Source: CAHJWO01 sp964245885 (GTDB taxonomy: Bacteria; Verrucomicrobiota; Verrucomicrobiia; Chthoniobacterales; SZAS-18). Taken from it: 64,000 bases of DNA. Position 1 is the stretch's first letter. The number at the start of each line of letters is the position of its first letter. Positions 17,522-25,893 of this stretch are shown one piece after another. The translations under genes were made by a program, and so were the position numbers. Below the pieces are notes generated by a model. It had not been told where the DNA came from and searched no databases. It was given only the letters and a program-made list of their open reading frames with translations. The stretch spans positions 14,372 to 78,371 of the forward strand of contig CAXTOX010000003.1 in NCBI GenBank assembly GCA_964245885.1, in the 5' to 3' direction.

Positions 17522-18310
17522 ATGCCCGCCGTTGAAGTTGTAAGACAAGGTCTCAGCATCGATCAGATTCTCGACAAGGTCGTGGAGCTGGCGAGAGGGC
17601 ACTTTTCGCCTGCCGGGACGAAGGTCCTGGACATCGGGGCGGGCGCCGGGCGGCTCATCGCACTCCTGAAAGAAGCGCTGCCAGGGGTCGAAACGTACGC
17701 GTGCGATTACATCGATACGCTGATGGAGCAACCCGGGCAGAAGGTGGACCTCGCCGACCTCAGTCGAGATCCGCTCCCCTATCCTACGGAGACCTTCGAT
17801 CTTGTGACCTGCACGGAAGTCGTCGAACACCTGGAAAACTATCGTCGGTTGGCCCGGGAAACGTTTCGTGTCACCAAACCGGGTGGAACCGCCATCTTCT
17901 CGACGCCGAACATCCTCAATTTACAGTCGCGCCTGCGGTTCTTGTTCTTCGGATTCTGGAAGTTGTTCGGCCCGCTGCCCATCGGTCGGCGGGAAAGTTT
18001 TTCCACCGTCGGCCACATCAATCCCGTTTCGTTCTTCTATCTGGCGCATGCATTGGCGGAAGCGGGCTTTGAGATTCAACCGCTGGAAATCGACAAAATC
18101 CAACGCTCGGGAGTCGCACGGCTGCTTTGCCTCTGGCCGTTCATCGTTTTCTTCGGCGCGCTGGCGCGACGCCGCGAAACGCATCATTACAAGACCGTGA
18201 ACATCGGGAATCTGGCCCTCGTCAAGTCGCTCAACAGCCCAAAGATGCTCCTCGGGCGTACGATCATCGTGGTCGCCCGCCGGCCTGCGGCTTCCCTGGT
18301 TGCACGGTGA
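17522..18310 (+). CDS. class I SAM-dependent methyltransferase
   Basis: 262 aa. SAM-binding motif I is VLDIGAGAGRLIALL (about 35-49), then the acidic CDYID, motif II FDLVTCTEVVEHLENY and motif III KPGGTAIFSTPN. The hydrophobic stretches LRFLFFGFWKLFGPLP and LLCLWPFIVFFGAL resemble methyltransferases of polysaccharide or lipid biosynthesis that associate with the membrane. Substrate unknown. The preceding 146 bp separate it from the divergent regulator operon. The scaffold gap begins 47 bp after its stop. Confidence 0.85.
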   Translation: MPAVEVVRQGLSIDQILDKVVELARGHFSPAGTKVLDIGAGAGRLIALLKEALPGVETYACDYIDTLMEQPGQKVDLADLSRDPLPYPTETFDLVTCTEVVEHLENYRRLARETFRVTKPGGTAIFSTPNILNLQSRLRFLFFGFWKLFGPLPIGRRESFSTVGHINPVSFFYLAHALAEAGFEIQPLEIDKIQRSGVARLLCLWPFIVFFGALARRRETHHYKTVNIGNLALVKSLNSPKMLLGRTIIVVARRPAASLVAR

Positions 18311-18356
18311 GGTCAGGCCGCGTGCCATTGGCATGCTGATTGCTCCGCCGTCTGTT

Positions 18357-18366
18357 NNNNNNNNNN
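18357..18366. other. assembly gap (10 N)
   Basis: Run of 10 N. Real length unknown. It removes the start of the GYF_2 gene. Confidence 0.99.
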
Positions 18367-18748
18367 CGAACTCGGAGCGTGGCCCTACGATGTCGTGGTT
18401 AGCCTGTTCCGGCACGCGACGCTTCTGCCGGCGGACCATTTCTGGATCGAAGGGATGGACGAATGGGAGCTGCTGACGGCCATCATCCCGCCGCCGCTGT
18501 CCGGGACAAAGGAATCTCTCCGGGGCCGGGACGACGAGGAAGACGAGTGGGCGTTCTATTCGCGTGATGGCCGCACGGTCGTCGGCCCGCGTACGGTCGC
18601 GGAGATCGGCAGCATGGTCGACGGCACGTTCCTCACCACGCAGGCACAGATTTTTCTGCCTAGCGTGGGTCATTGGATGACCATCGAGGAACTAGCGCAG
18701 TTTGAGCCATCGGTGGAGGAAGATACTTACGCGGGGGCTGCCGGCTAA
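18367..18748 (+). CDS. protein with two tandem GYF_2 (DUF4339) domains, 5' end in gap
   Basis: The frame is open from the gap edge: ELGAWPYDVVVSLFRHATLLPADHFWIEGMDEWELLTAI is most of one GYF_2 domain missing its first strand. A linker follows, then a second domain, DEWAFYSRDGRTVVGPRTVAEIGSMVDGTFLTTQAQIFLPSVGHWMTIEEL. GYF_2 domains are small modules found at termini of bacterial membrane proteins and thought to bind peptides. A GTG at 18395 would give 117 aa but cuts through the first domain, so the true start is in or before the gap. The TAA stop is the first three bases of family A copy A3. Confidence 0.7.
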
Positions 18749-19023
18749 AGCGTTTTCGGTTGCTCGCAGAGTTTTCAGCCCCGGCAGGGGCGCAAGAATT
18801 TAGCCCACGGCGTGAGCCGTGGGTCGACCGGGTCGAACGGGCAAGCCCCGGCAGGGGCGGAAGAAAACCGGCGCGATGGTCCGTGGAAGGCCCGCGTCTT
18901 TTCTTCCGCTCCTGCCGGGGCTTTGACGTGGATGGGAATCTTTCCCACGGCTCGCGCCGTGGGCTAAACTCTTGCGCCCCTGCCGGGGCTGGGAGGACTC
19001 CACACGCAAATGGAAACACTGTA
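18746..19023. mobile_element. family A palindromic mini-element, copy A3
   Basis: 278 bp. Left end TAAAGCGTTTTCGGTTGC begins with the stop codon of the GYF gene. The right end is the complement of TACAGTGTTTCCATTTGC. Inside are AGCCCCGGCAGGGGCG blocks and GCCCACGGCGTGAGCCGTGGG hairpins. Inverted relative to A1. Confidence 0.75.
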
Positions 19024-19041
19024 ACCATACCGTTGCCCCGG

Positions 19042-20469
19042 CTACGAAGCGTCCTTCTGCTCGCGCCCACGCTGTTTGAGCAGGACGGGCAAGCCGGGGA
19101 AAGGGAACGTCTCGCGCAGCTTATTCTCCAGGTACTTGTGGTAACTGTCCACCAACAGGCGAGGGTCGTTGACGAACAACAGGAACACCGGCACCGGGAT
19201 GGGCGACCGTGACTTGTCGCCGAGCTGCGTGGCGTACATCAGCTTGAAACGCTTGTTCGCGCGCGTGGGCGGAGGCTGGAGTTCGACGGCGGCGTGCAGG
19301 AGCCGGTTGAGCGGGCCGGTGCCGATCTTTTCCGCGGCGGCGCGACGGGTTTTTTCGATGGCGGTAAAGAGCCGGCTCACCTGCTCGCCCTTCAACGCCG
19401 ACAACGCGACCAGCGGCGCGAAGGACATGAAAAACAGTTCCGCCCGCGCGTTGTCCAGCCACGCCTCGCGGTAGGCGCGCACACTTTCGCGCGAGTCGTC
19501 CGGCGGCGTAAGCAGGTCCCACTTGTTGACGGCGACGATGCACGGCTTGTTTGCCTTCTGGATCAGTCCGCCGATCTGCCGGTCCTGCTGCGTGATGCCC
19601 GCGCTCGCGTCGATGACCAGCACGCACAGATCCGCGCGCCGGATGGATTCCTCCGAACGCATCACGCTGAAAATCTCCGCCGAATTGTCGCGCTTGCCGC
19701 GGTGTCGGATGCCGGCGGTGTCGATGAGGACGTAATCCTTTTCGTTGAACCGGCACGGGATGTCGACGGCGTCGCGCGTCGTGCCCGACACATCGCTGAC
19801 GATCGTGCGCTGCTGACCCAGGATCGCATTAGTCAGCGAACTCTTCCCCACGTTCGGGCGGCCGACGAGCGCGAGACGCGGGGCGCGCGGGGGTTTGGCG
19901 GCGGGGGTTTCCCCGTCGTCTTCGGGGGCGTCTTCCCTGCCCAGGCCGATCCGGTCGAGGATCGCCGTGATCAGTTCGCCCACACCGCGACCGTGCGCGG
20001 CGCTGACACCGTACGTTTCCGCAAAGCCGAGCCGGGCGAAGTCGCCCTCGAGCGGGCTGTGCATGTCCTGGTCGAGCTTGTTGACGACGAGCAGCACCTG
20101 GCGGTCGCCGCGCCGCAAACGCCGGGCGAGGTCGTCGTCCACGGCGGTCAGACCCGCGCGTCCGTCCACGACGAAGAGCACCAGCGCGGCCGTTTCCAGT
20201 GCGATGTCGGCCTCGGCGTGCACGCGGTCGGAGAAGGTGCCGTCCACCTTTTGGCCGATGCCGCCGGTGTCGATGATCTCGAACGGCTGCGCGCCCCGGC
20301 CGGGATCGCACGCGGCCACGATGCGGTCGCGCGTGATGCCCGGCTGATCGTGGACGATGGAGATTTGGCGGCCGGCAAGCCGGTTGAACAACGCGGACTT
20401 GCCCACGTTCGGGCGACCCACGATGGCCACCAGGCGGTTGTTTTCGATGGAAAGGTCGGCGTCGTTCAT
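19042..20469 (-). CDS. der: ribosome biogenesis GTPase Der (EngA)
   Basis: 475 aa with the diagnostic tandem G domains: GRPNVGKSA (18-26) with DTGG and NKLD, then GRPNVGKSS near 215 with DTAG and NKWD. The C-terminal KH-like domain ends PFPGLPVLLKQRGR. Needed for 50S subunit maturation. ATG 20469 overlaps the pgsA stop by 4 bp, so der is downstream in a pgsA-der operon. A Glu/Asp/Pro linker (EDAPEDDGETPAAKPP) joins the two G domains. Confidence 0.97.
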   Translation of the reverse strand: MNDADLSIENNRLVAIVGRPNVGKSALFNRLAGRQISIVHDQPGITRDRIVAACDPGRGAQPFEIIDTGGIGQKVDGTFSDRVHAEADIALETAALVLFVVDGRAGLTAVDDDLARRLRRGDRQVLLVVNKLDQDMHSPLEGDFARLGFAETYGVSAAHGRGVGELITAILDRIGLGREDAPEDDGETPAAKPPRAPRLALVGRPNVGKSSLTNAILGQQRTIVSDVSGTTRDAVDIPCRFNEKDYVLIDTAGIRHRGKRDNSAEIFSVMRSEESIRRADLCVLVIDASAGITQQDRQIGGLIQKANKPCIVAVNKWDLLTPPDDSRESVRAYREAWLDNARAELFFMSFAPLVALSALKGEQVSRLFTAIEKTRRAAAEKIGTGPLNRLLHAAVELQPPPTRANKRFKLMYATQLGDKSRSPIPVPVFLLFVNDPRLLVDSYHKYLENKLRETFPFPGLPVLLKQRGREQKDAS

Positions 20470-21092
20470 CTCTGCTTGCTTCCTTGGAGGGTGTCGATCA
20501 CTTCCGTCGGCGCGGTCGGCCGGGCGTGTTCGTGGTGTTGGAGCTGGCGGATGCCGTCGAGGATATAACCCACTCCCGAGACGAAGGTGAAAAGACCCGC
20601 CAACGCCACCGGGATCGCCGGGTTGACCAGGCGCAGTTGCAGCATGACCCAACCAAGGGCAATCATCTGGAGGACGGTGGCGACCTTGCCCGTCCAGCGC
20701 GGGCGGACGTGTACGTCGCCGTTGAGGTAGTGCAGCCCGAAGCTGCCCGCGACGATCACCACGTCGCGCGTGATGACCAGCACCGGGAACCACAACGGAA
20801 AATGGTAGCCCCAATCGCTGAACGTCAGCGTGAGCAAACCCGCGAGCAGGAGGCCCTTGTCGGCGATGGGATCGAGGATCGTGCCGAGTTTGCTGCGTTG
20901 GTTGTAGCGCCGCGCGACGTAACCGTCGAGGCCGTCGCTGACGGCGGCGGTCAAGAAAACGAGGATCGCCGCAAGGCGCAAGGCTTCGTTGCTCGCGCCT
21001 TGTTGTACGCTGTCGCCGTAGTACACCGCCAACATCACAAAGACCGGGATGAGCAGGATGCGGACGATGGTAATTTTGTTGGCGGTGGTCAT
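20466..21092 (-). CDS. pgsA: CDP-diacylglycerol-glycerol-3-phosphate 3-phosphatidyltransferase
   Basis: 208 aa integral membrane enzyme making phosphatidylglycerophosphate from CDP-diacylglycerol and glycerol-3-phosphate. The CDP-alcohol phosphotransferase motif D-G-x2-A-R-x8-G-x3-D-x3-D is complete in SDGLDGYVARRYNQRSK…GTILDPIADK. N-terminus NKITIVRILLIPVFV is typical of PgsA. Overlaps der by ATGA. Other CDP-alcohol transferases share the motif, so the substrate is by best fit. Confidence 0.9.
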   Translation of the reverse strand: MTTANKITIVRILLIPVFVMLAVYYGDSVQQGASNEALRLAAILVFLTAAVSDGLDGYVARRYNQRSKLGTILDPIADKGLLLAGLLTLTFSDWGYHFPLWFPVLVITRDVVIVAGSFGLHYLNGDVHVRPRWTGKVATVLQMIALGWVMLQLRLVNPAIPVALAGLFTFVSGVGYILDGIRQLQHHEHARPTAPTEVIDTLQGSKQR

Positions 21093-21157
21093 GCCGGCGC
21101 GCGGAAGGGTCGGTAATCTAGCGTGGTTCCACCCGCTTGGCGAATGCGGCGCGTGGC

Positions 21158-21273
21158 AGAATGCCTCTCGCAAAGGACGCGAAGGACGCAAAGAAGAAGA
21201 GGAGTGGCAGAAAGTTCTTTTCTACCCCTTCTTCCCTTTGCGTCCTTCGCGTCCTTTGCGAGAGGCACATTCT
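21158..21273. repeat. family B palindromic repeat, copy B2
   Basis: Arms AATGCCTCTCGCAAAGGACG (from 21160) and CGTCCTTTGCGAGAGGCACA (from 21250), extended by AGA/TCT at the outer ends. The loop carries further AAGGACGCAAAG copies. It sits in the spacer between pgsA and priA. Confidence 0.75.
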
Positions 21274-21279
21274 GGAAAG

Positions 21280-23529
21280 TCACATCAACTGGTACGGGTC
21301 CACGTCCACCGCCGCGATCACGTCGGTGGGCAGTTGCATCTTTGCCAACACGGCGCGGACGTGCCGGCTCAGCTTGAACGCTGATTTTCCCCGCAACAAC
21401 AGCTGGTAGCGGAATTGCCCCTTCAGCTTTTCCAACGGTGCGGGTACGGCGTCGCCGAGCGTCGCGCCTTCGGGCAGACCTTCCTTCAGCCGCCGCGCGA
21501 CCGTCTCGGCCGTGAACCGCCCGCGTTCCTGGTGCGCGCACCGGATCGTCACCAGCACGAGATGCACGAACGGCGGGAAGCCGCACTTCGAGCGGAAGTC
21601 CACCTCCTGCTGAAAATACCCCTCGAAGTCATGGTGCCGGGCGAACTGGATCGACGGACTGAAGGGCGTGAAACTCTGCACGAACACCTCGCCGGTCATC
21701 TCGCCGCGTCCGGCGCGTCCGGCGACCTGCGTGAGGAGCTGGAACGTCCTTTCCCCCGCCCGGAAATCGGGCAGGTGCAGCGCCAGGTCGGCGTTGATGA
21801 TGCCCACCAGCGTGACGTTGGGGAAATGCAGCCCCTTGGCAATCATCTGCGTGCCGATGAGGATGTCAATTTTGCCCGCGCGGAAGGCATGGAGCGTTTC
21901 GCGGTAGGATTCCTTCTTGGTCATGGCATCGGCGTCCATGCGCTTGATGTTCGCCTGCGGAAAAACTTTGCCGACGACTTCCTCTACCCGCTCGGTGCCC
22001 AGGCCCGCCTGCCGGATGGCGGGGTCGTTGCATTTCGGGCAGCGGCTTGGCACGGACGCTTGGTGTCCGCAGAGATGGCAGATGAGTCGGTTGGCCGCCC
22101 GGTGGAAGGTCAGGGCGATGCTGCAATCCACGCACCGCTGCACGTCGCCGCACGCCGGGCAGACGAGCGACGTGGCGAACCCGCGCCGGTTAAGAAACAG
22201 GATGGTCTGCTCCTTCTTCTCGAGGCGGCTGGTGATGGCGGCGCGCAGCTTTTCCGAGAGCACGAGCGGCTGGCCGCTTTTCTGCCGGCCGGACTCGTTG
22301 CGCAGGTCCACGATGCGGATGAGCGGCATCTTCTGGTCATCCACGCGCATGGTCAGCAGCGCGAGGTCGTACTTGCCGGTCATGGCGTTGTGGTAGCTCT
22401 CGACCGAGGGCGTCGCGCTGCCGAGCAGCACGGCGCAATCCTCCATCTTCGCGCGCAGCACGGCGAGGTCACGCGCCTGGTAGCGCGGGGCTTCCTCCTG
22501 CTTGTAGGAATTCTCGTGCTCCTCGTCCACGACGATCAGGCCGAGGTTCGCCAGCGGCGCGAACACCGCCGAGCGCGCCCCGATGACGATGCGCGCCTTG
22601 CCACCGTGGATCTTGTGCCATTCGTCGTGGCGTTCGCCCGCGGAAAGGTGGCTGTGCAGGACGGCCACCTGTTCCTGCGTGGACGCGAACCGGCTCTTGA
22701 ACCGCTCAACGGTCTGCGGCGTGAGCGAGATTTCCGGCACGAGGACGAGCGCGGTCTGGCCGCGTTCCAGCGCGGACGAAATGGCTTGGAGGTAAACCTC
22801 CGTTTTCCCGCTGCCGGTGACGCCGAAGAGCAGCACGGGTTTCTTCTCGCCCGCCGGGGCTGCCATCGAGGCGTGGATGACCTTGAGCGCCTCGTCCTGC
22901 TCGGCGGTGAGGGTTTGCTTACTGTTGGCGACGAACGTCTCCTTTTCGTAGGGGTCGCGCGCGACGGAGGTAGCCGTCGTTTCGACCAACCCGGCTTTGA
23001 CGAGAGACTGGACGGTCTGGTGCGTCGCGCCGCAGGTCTTCGCCAGCGTGGCAACCTGGAGCGGTTCGCCCGCGGCTTCCTGGAGGGCTTGCACGACCTC
23101 GGCCTGCCGGGGGGCGCGCTTTTGCAGGGCGGCAAGTTCCTCCGGCGTCGGCGGACGGACGAGGCGGGCAAAGAGTTGTTTCTTGTCGCCGACCTCGGCG
23201 TCGCGGATGACCTGCGGCAGGACGCTGCGCATGGCGGTTTCCACCGGGCAGCAGTAATAATCGGCCATCCAGCGGGCCAACTCGATGAGCACCGGGCTGA
23301 TGATGGCCTTGTCGCCGATGACGGCCTGGAGCGGGCGCAGGCTGCCCTCGGGCACGGCCGATTCCGCGAGCAGGTCGACCACGGTGCCGATGGCAGCGCG
23401 GTTCCGAAAAGGCAGGCGCACCCGGCTGCCGACCTGCACGCGCCCGGCCAGCGCGGCGGGGATGAGGTAGTCAAACTCCCGGTCCGCCGAACGGTCCACG
23501 ATGACGCGGGCGAATCGGTGGGTTTCCAT
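21280..23529 (-). CDS. priA: primosomal replication restart helicase PriA
   Basis: 749 aa. N-terminal 3'-DNA-binding domain (1-100), a winged-helix-like part (about 130-190), then helicase core with Walker A GVTGSGKT (236-243), DEEH box, and the zinc-binding insertion CPACGDVQRCVDC…CHLCGH…CPKC. Later helicase motifs include IDILIGTQMIAKGLHFPNVTLV and LLTQVAGRAGRG. Reloads DnaB at stalled forks. All expected cysteines are present. Ends 6 bp after repeat B2. Confidence 0.96.
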   Translation of the reverse strand: METHRFARVIVDRSADREFDYLIPAALAGRVQVGSRVRLPFRNRAAIGTVVDLLAESAVPEGSLRPLQAVIGDKAIISPVLIELARWMADYYCCPVETAMRSVLPQVIRDAEVGDKKQLFARLVRPPTPEELAALQKRAPRQAEVVQALQEAAGEPLQVATLAKTCGATHQTVQSLVKAGLVETTATSVARDPYEKETFVANSKQTLTAEQDEALKVIHASMAAPAGEKKPVLLFGVTGSGKTEVYLQAISSALERGQTALVLVPEISLTPQTVERFKSRFASTQEQVAVLHSHLSAGERHDEWHKIHGGKARIVIGARSAVFAPLANLGLIVVDEEHENSYKQEEAPRYQARDLAVLRAKMEDCAVLLGSATPSVESYHNAMTGKYDLALLTMRVDDQKMPLIRIVDLRNESGRQKSGQPLVLSEKLRAAITSRLEKKEQTILFLNRRGFATSLVCPACGDVQRCVDCSIALTFHRAANRLICHLCGHQASVPSRCPKCNDPAIRQAGLGTERVEEVVGKVFPQANIKRMDADAMTKKESYRETLHAFRAGKIDILIGTQMIAKGLHFPNVTLVGIINADLALHLPDFRAGERTFQLLTQVAGRAGRGEMTGEVFVQSFTPFSPSIQFARHHDFEGYFQQEVDFRSKCGFPPFVHLVLVTIRCAHQERGRFTAETVARRLKEGLPEGATLGDAVPAPLEKLKGQFRYQLLLRGKSAFKLSRHVRAVLAKMQLPTDVIAAVDVDPYQLM

Positions 23530-23577
23530 GGCGACAGGCAGGCGGAGTAACTTGTAACCTACCAGAAAACCGCCGCT

Positions 23578-24429
23578 TTACGAGGGCGCGCGGCGTTGCA
23601 GCCACGTCACCACGGAAAGCAGCGCCCCGGATATCACCAGCAGCGACACCGCGTAGAGGTGCGCCGTCGGGTAGTCGGGCTTTTCCACCGCGTCGTAGAG
23701 CGCGATGCTCGCCACGCGCGTTTGCCCGGGGATGTTCCCGCCGAGCATCATGACCACGCCGAACTCTCCTACGGTGTGCGCGAAGCTCAGCGTCGCGCCC
23801 ACCAGCAGCCCCCGCCTGGCCAACGGCACCCGCACCCGCCAGAACGCCCGCCACGGGGCGGCTCCCGAGGCCGCCGCGGCTTCCACGAGCGCGTCCGGCA
23901 CCGCGCCGAGCGCCGCCTGGAACGGCTGCACGGCGTACGGCAGGCTGTAAAGGATCGAGCCGATCACCAGCCCCAAAAACGAAAAACTCAGCGACCGTCC
24001 CGTCCACTCCCGCCACCAGGAACCCGGTGGATGCCCCGGGGCAAAGACCACCAGCAGATAGAATCCGATGACCGTCGGCGGCAGCACGATGGGCAAACCG
24101 ACCAAGGTCTGGATCAACCCGATGCCAGGCAGACGGCTCGTGTTGAGCCAGTGCGCCAGCGGCACACCCAGAATGAGCAGGATGGCGGTTGTCGTCAGCG
24201 CCAGCCGCAGCGTCAATCCCAACGTTTCAAGAAACGGCGCAAGCTCGAAGTCGGCGAATGGCAGGTCGGTGATGCTGGCCTGGAGATCGACGGCACGCCC
24301 GTCGGCAGCCGGGTCGAAGTCCATCCCGATGAGCTGGCGCAGCGGCATGCGGGCCAGCAGCGGCGTGGTGTGNNNNNNNNNNGCGAATGGCAGGTCGGGC
24401 GACAGCACGATACGGAAAACAAAAGCCAC
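23578..24429 (-). CDS. modB: molybdate ABC transporter permease ModB, interrupted by assembly gap
   Basis: Inner-membrane permease. TM1 is LGLTLRLALTTTAILLILGVPLAHWL; the EAA loop is EAAAASGAAPWRAFWRVRVPL; GEFGVVMMLGGNIPG is the ModB signature. The N-terminal region contains the gap at 24373-24382. A 16-bp sequence is repeated at 24254-24269 and 24383-24398, both in frame as DLPFA, so joining them would give one continuous ModB starting at GTG 24429 (VAFVFRIVLSPDLPFADFELAPF). As drawn, ATG 24324 is the alternative start on the left contig. Lies downstream of modA; no modC follows. Confidence 0.85.
   Translation of the reverse strand: MAFVFRIVLSPDLPFXXXXHTTPLLARMPLRQLIGMDFDPAADGRAVDLQASITDLPFADFELAPFLETLGLTLRLALTTTAILLILGVPLAHWLNTSRLPGIGLIQTLVGLPIVLPPTVIGFYLLVVFAPGHPPGSWWREWTGRSLSFSFLGLVIGSILYSLPYAVQPFQAALGAVPDALVEAAAASGAAPWRAFWRVRVPLARRGLLVGATLSFAHTVGEFGVVMMLGGNIPGQTRVASIALYDAVEKPDYPTAHLYAVSLLVISGALLSVVTWLQRRAPS
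24373..24382. other. assembly gap (10 N) flanked by a 16-bp duplication
   Basis: Ten N inside the 5' part of modB. GCGAATGGCAGGTCGG occurs both at 24254-24269 and immediately right of the gap at 24383-24398, suggesting unmerged overlapping contig ends. Confidence 0.97.
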
Positions 24430-24462
24430 CCGTGCGAACGTCCCGGCCGTGAACGCGCGTCA

Positions 24463-25254
24463 CTACTTCTTGAAGCCGTATTTGTCGAAGATCGCCCGGG
24501 CCTCGTCGGTCTTCAGGAAGTCAACGTAAGTCTTGGCGAGCGGATTGTTCACGCCTGCCTTGGTCAGGACCACCGCCTGTTCGAGCTTGTTGTAAGTGTC
24601 GGCGGGTACTTCCCACCACTTCCCCACCTTCGACAGCTTGGGCGAGAGCACCAGCGAGAGCGCCACGAAGCCCGCGTCGGCGTTGCCTGTTTCCACGAAC
24701 TGCGCGGTTTGGGCAATGTTCTCGCCGGTCACGACGCGCGGTTGGACGGCATCCCAGAGTTTTTCGTGCTGAAGGGCTTCCTTGGCAGCGCGCCCGTAGG
24801 GAGCGTGATCGGGATTGGCGACGGCCAGTTTTTTCACCGGACCGTCGGGATCGCGCAGCAGGTCAAAGCCCTTGGTCACGTCGACTTTGTCCGGCGTGGA
24901 AGTCCAGAGCACGATGCGGCCAATGGCGTAAATCGTCAGCGTGCTTTCGTCCGCGAGACCGGCCTTGATGAGTTCGCGCGGGAACGACACGTCGGCGGAC
25001 AGGAACACCTCGAAAGGCGCGCCGTTCTTGATCTGGGTAGTGAAGTTCCCTGACGAGCCGGACGAAACCTTCAGGTCCGCGCCGGGATGCGCCTTCTTGA
25101 AGGCGGTGTTGATGTCTTCCAAGCAATAGGAGAGGTCCGCCGCCGCGGCGATGGACACGGACTCGGCCGCACGCGCGGACGCGGCGAGGAGCAAACCGCA
25201 AAGGACGAAGGCAGCGGCGGCGCAGCGGAGCTTAAGAACGTTCAACGGATACAT
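24463..25254 (-). CDS. modA: molybdate ABC transporter substrate-binding protein ModA
   Basis: 263 aa periplasmic binding protein with signal peptide (CAAAAFVLCGLLLAASARAAE). Mature start VSIAAAADLSYCLEDI, then the oxyanion-contact region KVSSGSSGNFTTQIKNGAPFEVFLSADVSFP and GNADAGFVALSLVL match ModA. Binds molybdate or tungstate for the ModB permease. The ORF overlaps the end of the upstream mop gene by 23 bp, and modB follows, giving the operon mop-modA-modB. Confidence 0.95.
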   Translation of the reverse strand: MYPLNVLKLRCAAAAFVLCGLLLAASARAAESVSIAAAADLSYCLEDINTAFKKAHPGADLKVSSGSSGNFTTQIKNGAPFEVFLSADVSFPRELIKAGLADESTLTIYAIGRIVLWTSTPDKVDVTKGFDLLRDPDGPVKKLAVANPDHAPYGRAAKEALQHEKLWDAVQPRVVTGENIAQTAQFVETGNADAGFVALSLVLSPKLSKVGKWWEVPADTYNKLEQAVVLTKAGVNNPLAKTYVDFLKTDEARAIFDKYGFKK

Positions 25255-25441
25255 TGGTGGCTTTGATGATGGCGTCGACGGCGTCGCCGGGTTGGAGGGA
25301 GAGTTCCTGGACCGAGCGGGTGGTGATGACCGCGCTGATCGTACCGGCAGCCGTGTCGATGATCACTTCCGAGACCACCTTGTCAGAGAGGATCTCGCGC
25401 ACGGTGCCTTGGAGTCGGTTGCGGATGCTAGTTTGGCTCAT
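25232..25441 (-). CDS. mop: molybdenum-pterin binding protein (Mop/TOBE domain)
   Basis: 69 aa single TOBE domain: SIRNRLQGTVREILSDKVVSEVIIDTAAGTISAVITTRSVQELSLQPGDAVDAIIKATNVSVER. Molbindins store molybdate in the cytoplasm as oligomers, and the same domain is the sensor of ModE and ModC. First gene of the mop-modA-modB operon. A ModE-like palindrome lies 40 bp upstream of its ATG. Confidence 0.93.
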   Translation of the reverse strand: MSQTSIRNRLQGTVREILSDKVVSEVIIDTAAGTISAVITTRSVQELSLQPGDAVDAIIKATNVSVERS

Positions 25442-25480
25442 GCGAGAACAATGTCGTCGGGAAACCAGTCGTTGGCCGTG

Positions 25481-25504
25481 CGTTATCTCGGGAAATAGAT
25501 ATCG
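25481..25504. promoter_or_regulatory. ModE-box-like palindrome upstream of mop-modA-modB
   Basis: CGTTATCT-N8-AGATATCG; the two 8-bp arms match at 7 positions. It resembles the described ModE half-site CGTTATAT. Located 40 bp upstream of the mop start on the minus strand, a good place for a molybdate-responsive repressor. No ModE gene is in the window. Confidence 0.5.
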
Positions 25505-25554
25505 CTAGATGATTCGCTTGTCGAAACGGTCTGTGCTTCCACGTCAGTCTGCAT

Positions 25555-25768
25555 AGCCCCGGCAGGGGCGTAAGATTTTAGCCCACGGCGCGAGCCGTGG
25601 AAAACATTCGCCAAGGGGAACAGCCTTGGCAGGGGCGTAAGAATGGCAGCGTGATTGTCTGCGAAAGGCTGGCGTGTTCTCTTCCGCCCCTGCCGGGGCT
25701 TGCCCGCTTAGACCTGGTCGACCCACGGCTCACGCCGTGGGCTAAAATCTTACGCCCTTGCCGGGGCT
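25555..25768. mobile_element. family A palindromic mini-element, copy A4
   Basis: Core of the family: AGCCCCGGCAGGGGCG at the left, its complement twice at the right, and a GCCCACGGC hairpin pair. Outer terminal repeats are degraded, so boundaries are approximate. 25769-25893 holds nothing recognisable. Confidence 0.7.
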
Positions 25769-25893
25769 GGAACCGAGAAACACCTTGGCAAACAGATGTA
25801 CCAGCGTGGTCACTCCTCCCATCAGGACTCCCGAAAGCGAAGGGGCTGGCCCGGAAAGAGCCAGCCCCGAACTCGCGACGGTCGGTAGATTGT

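Noticed and set aside
18395..18748. GYF gene starting at GTG 18395
   Set aside because: This start cuts through the first GYF_2 domain; the frame is open to the gap edge with conserved residues upstream.
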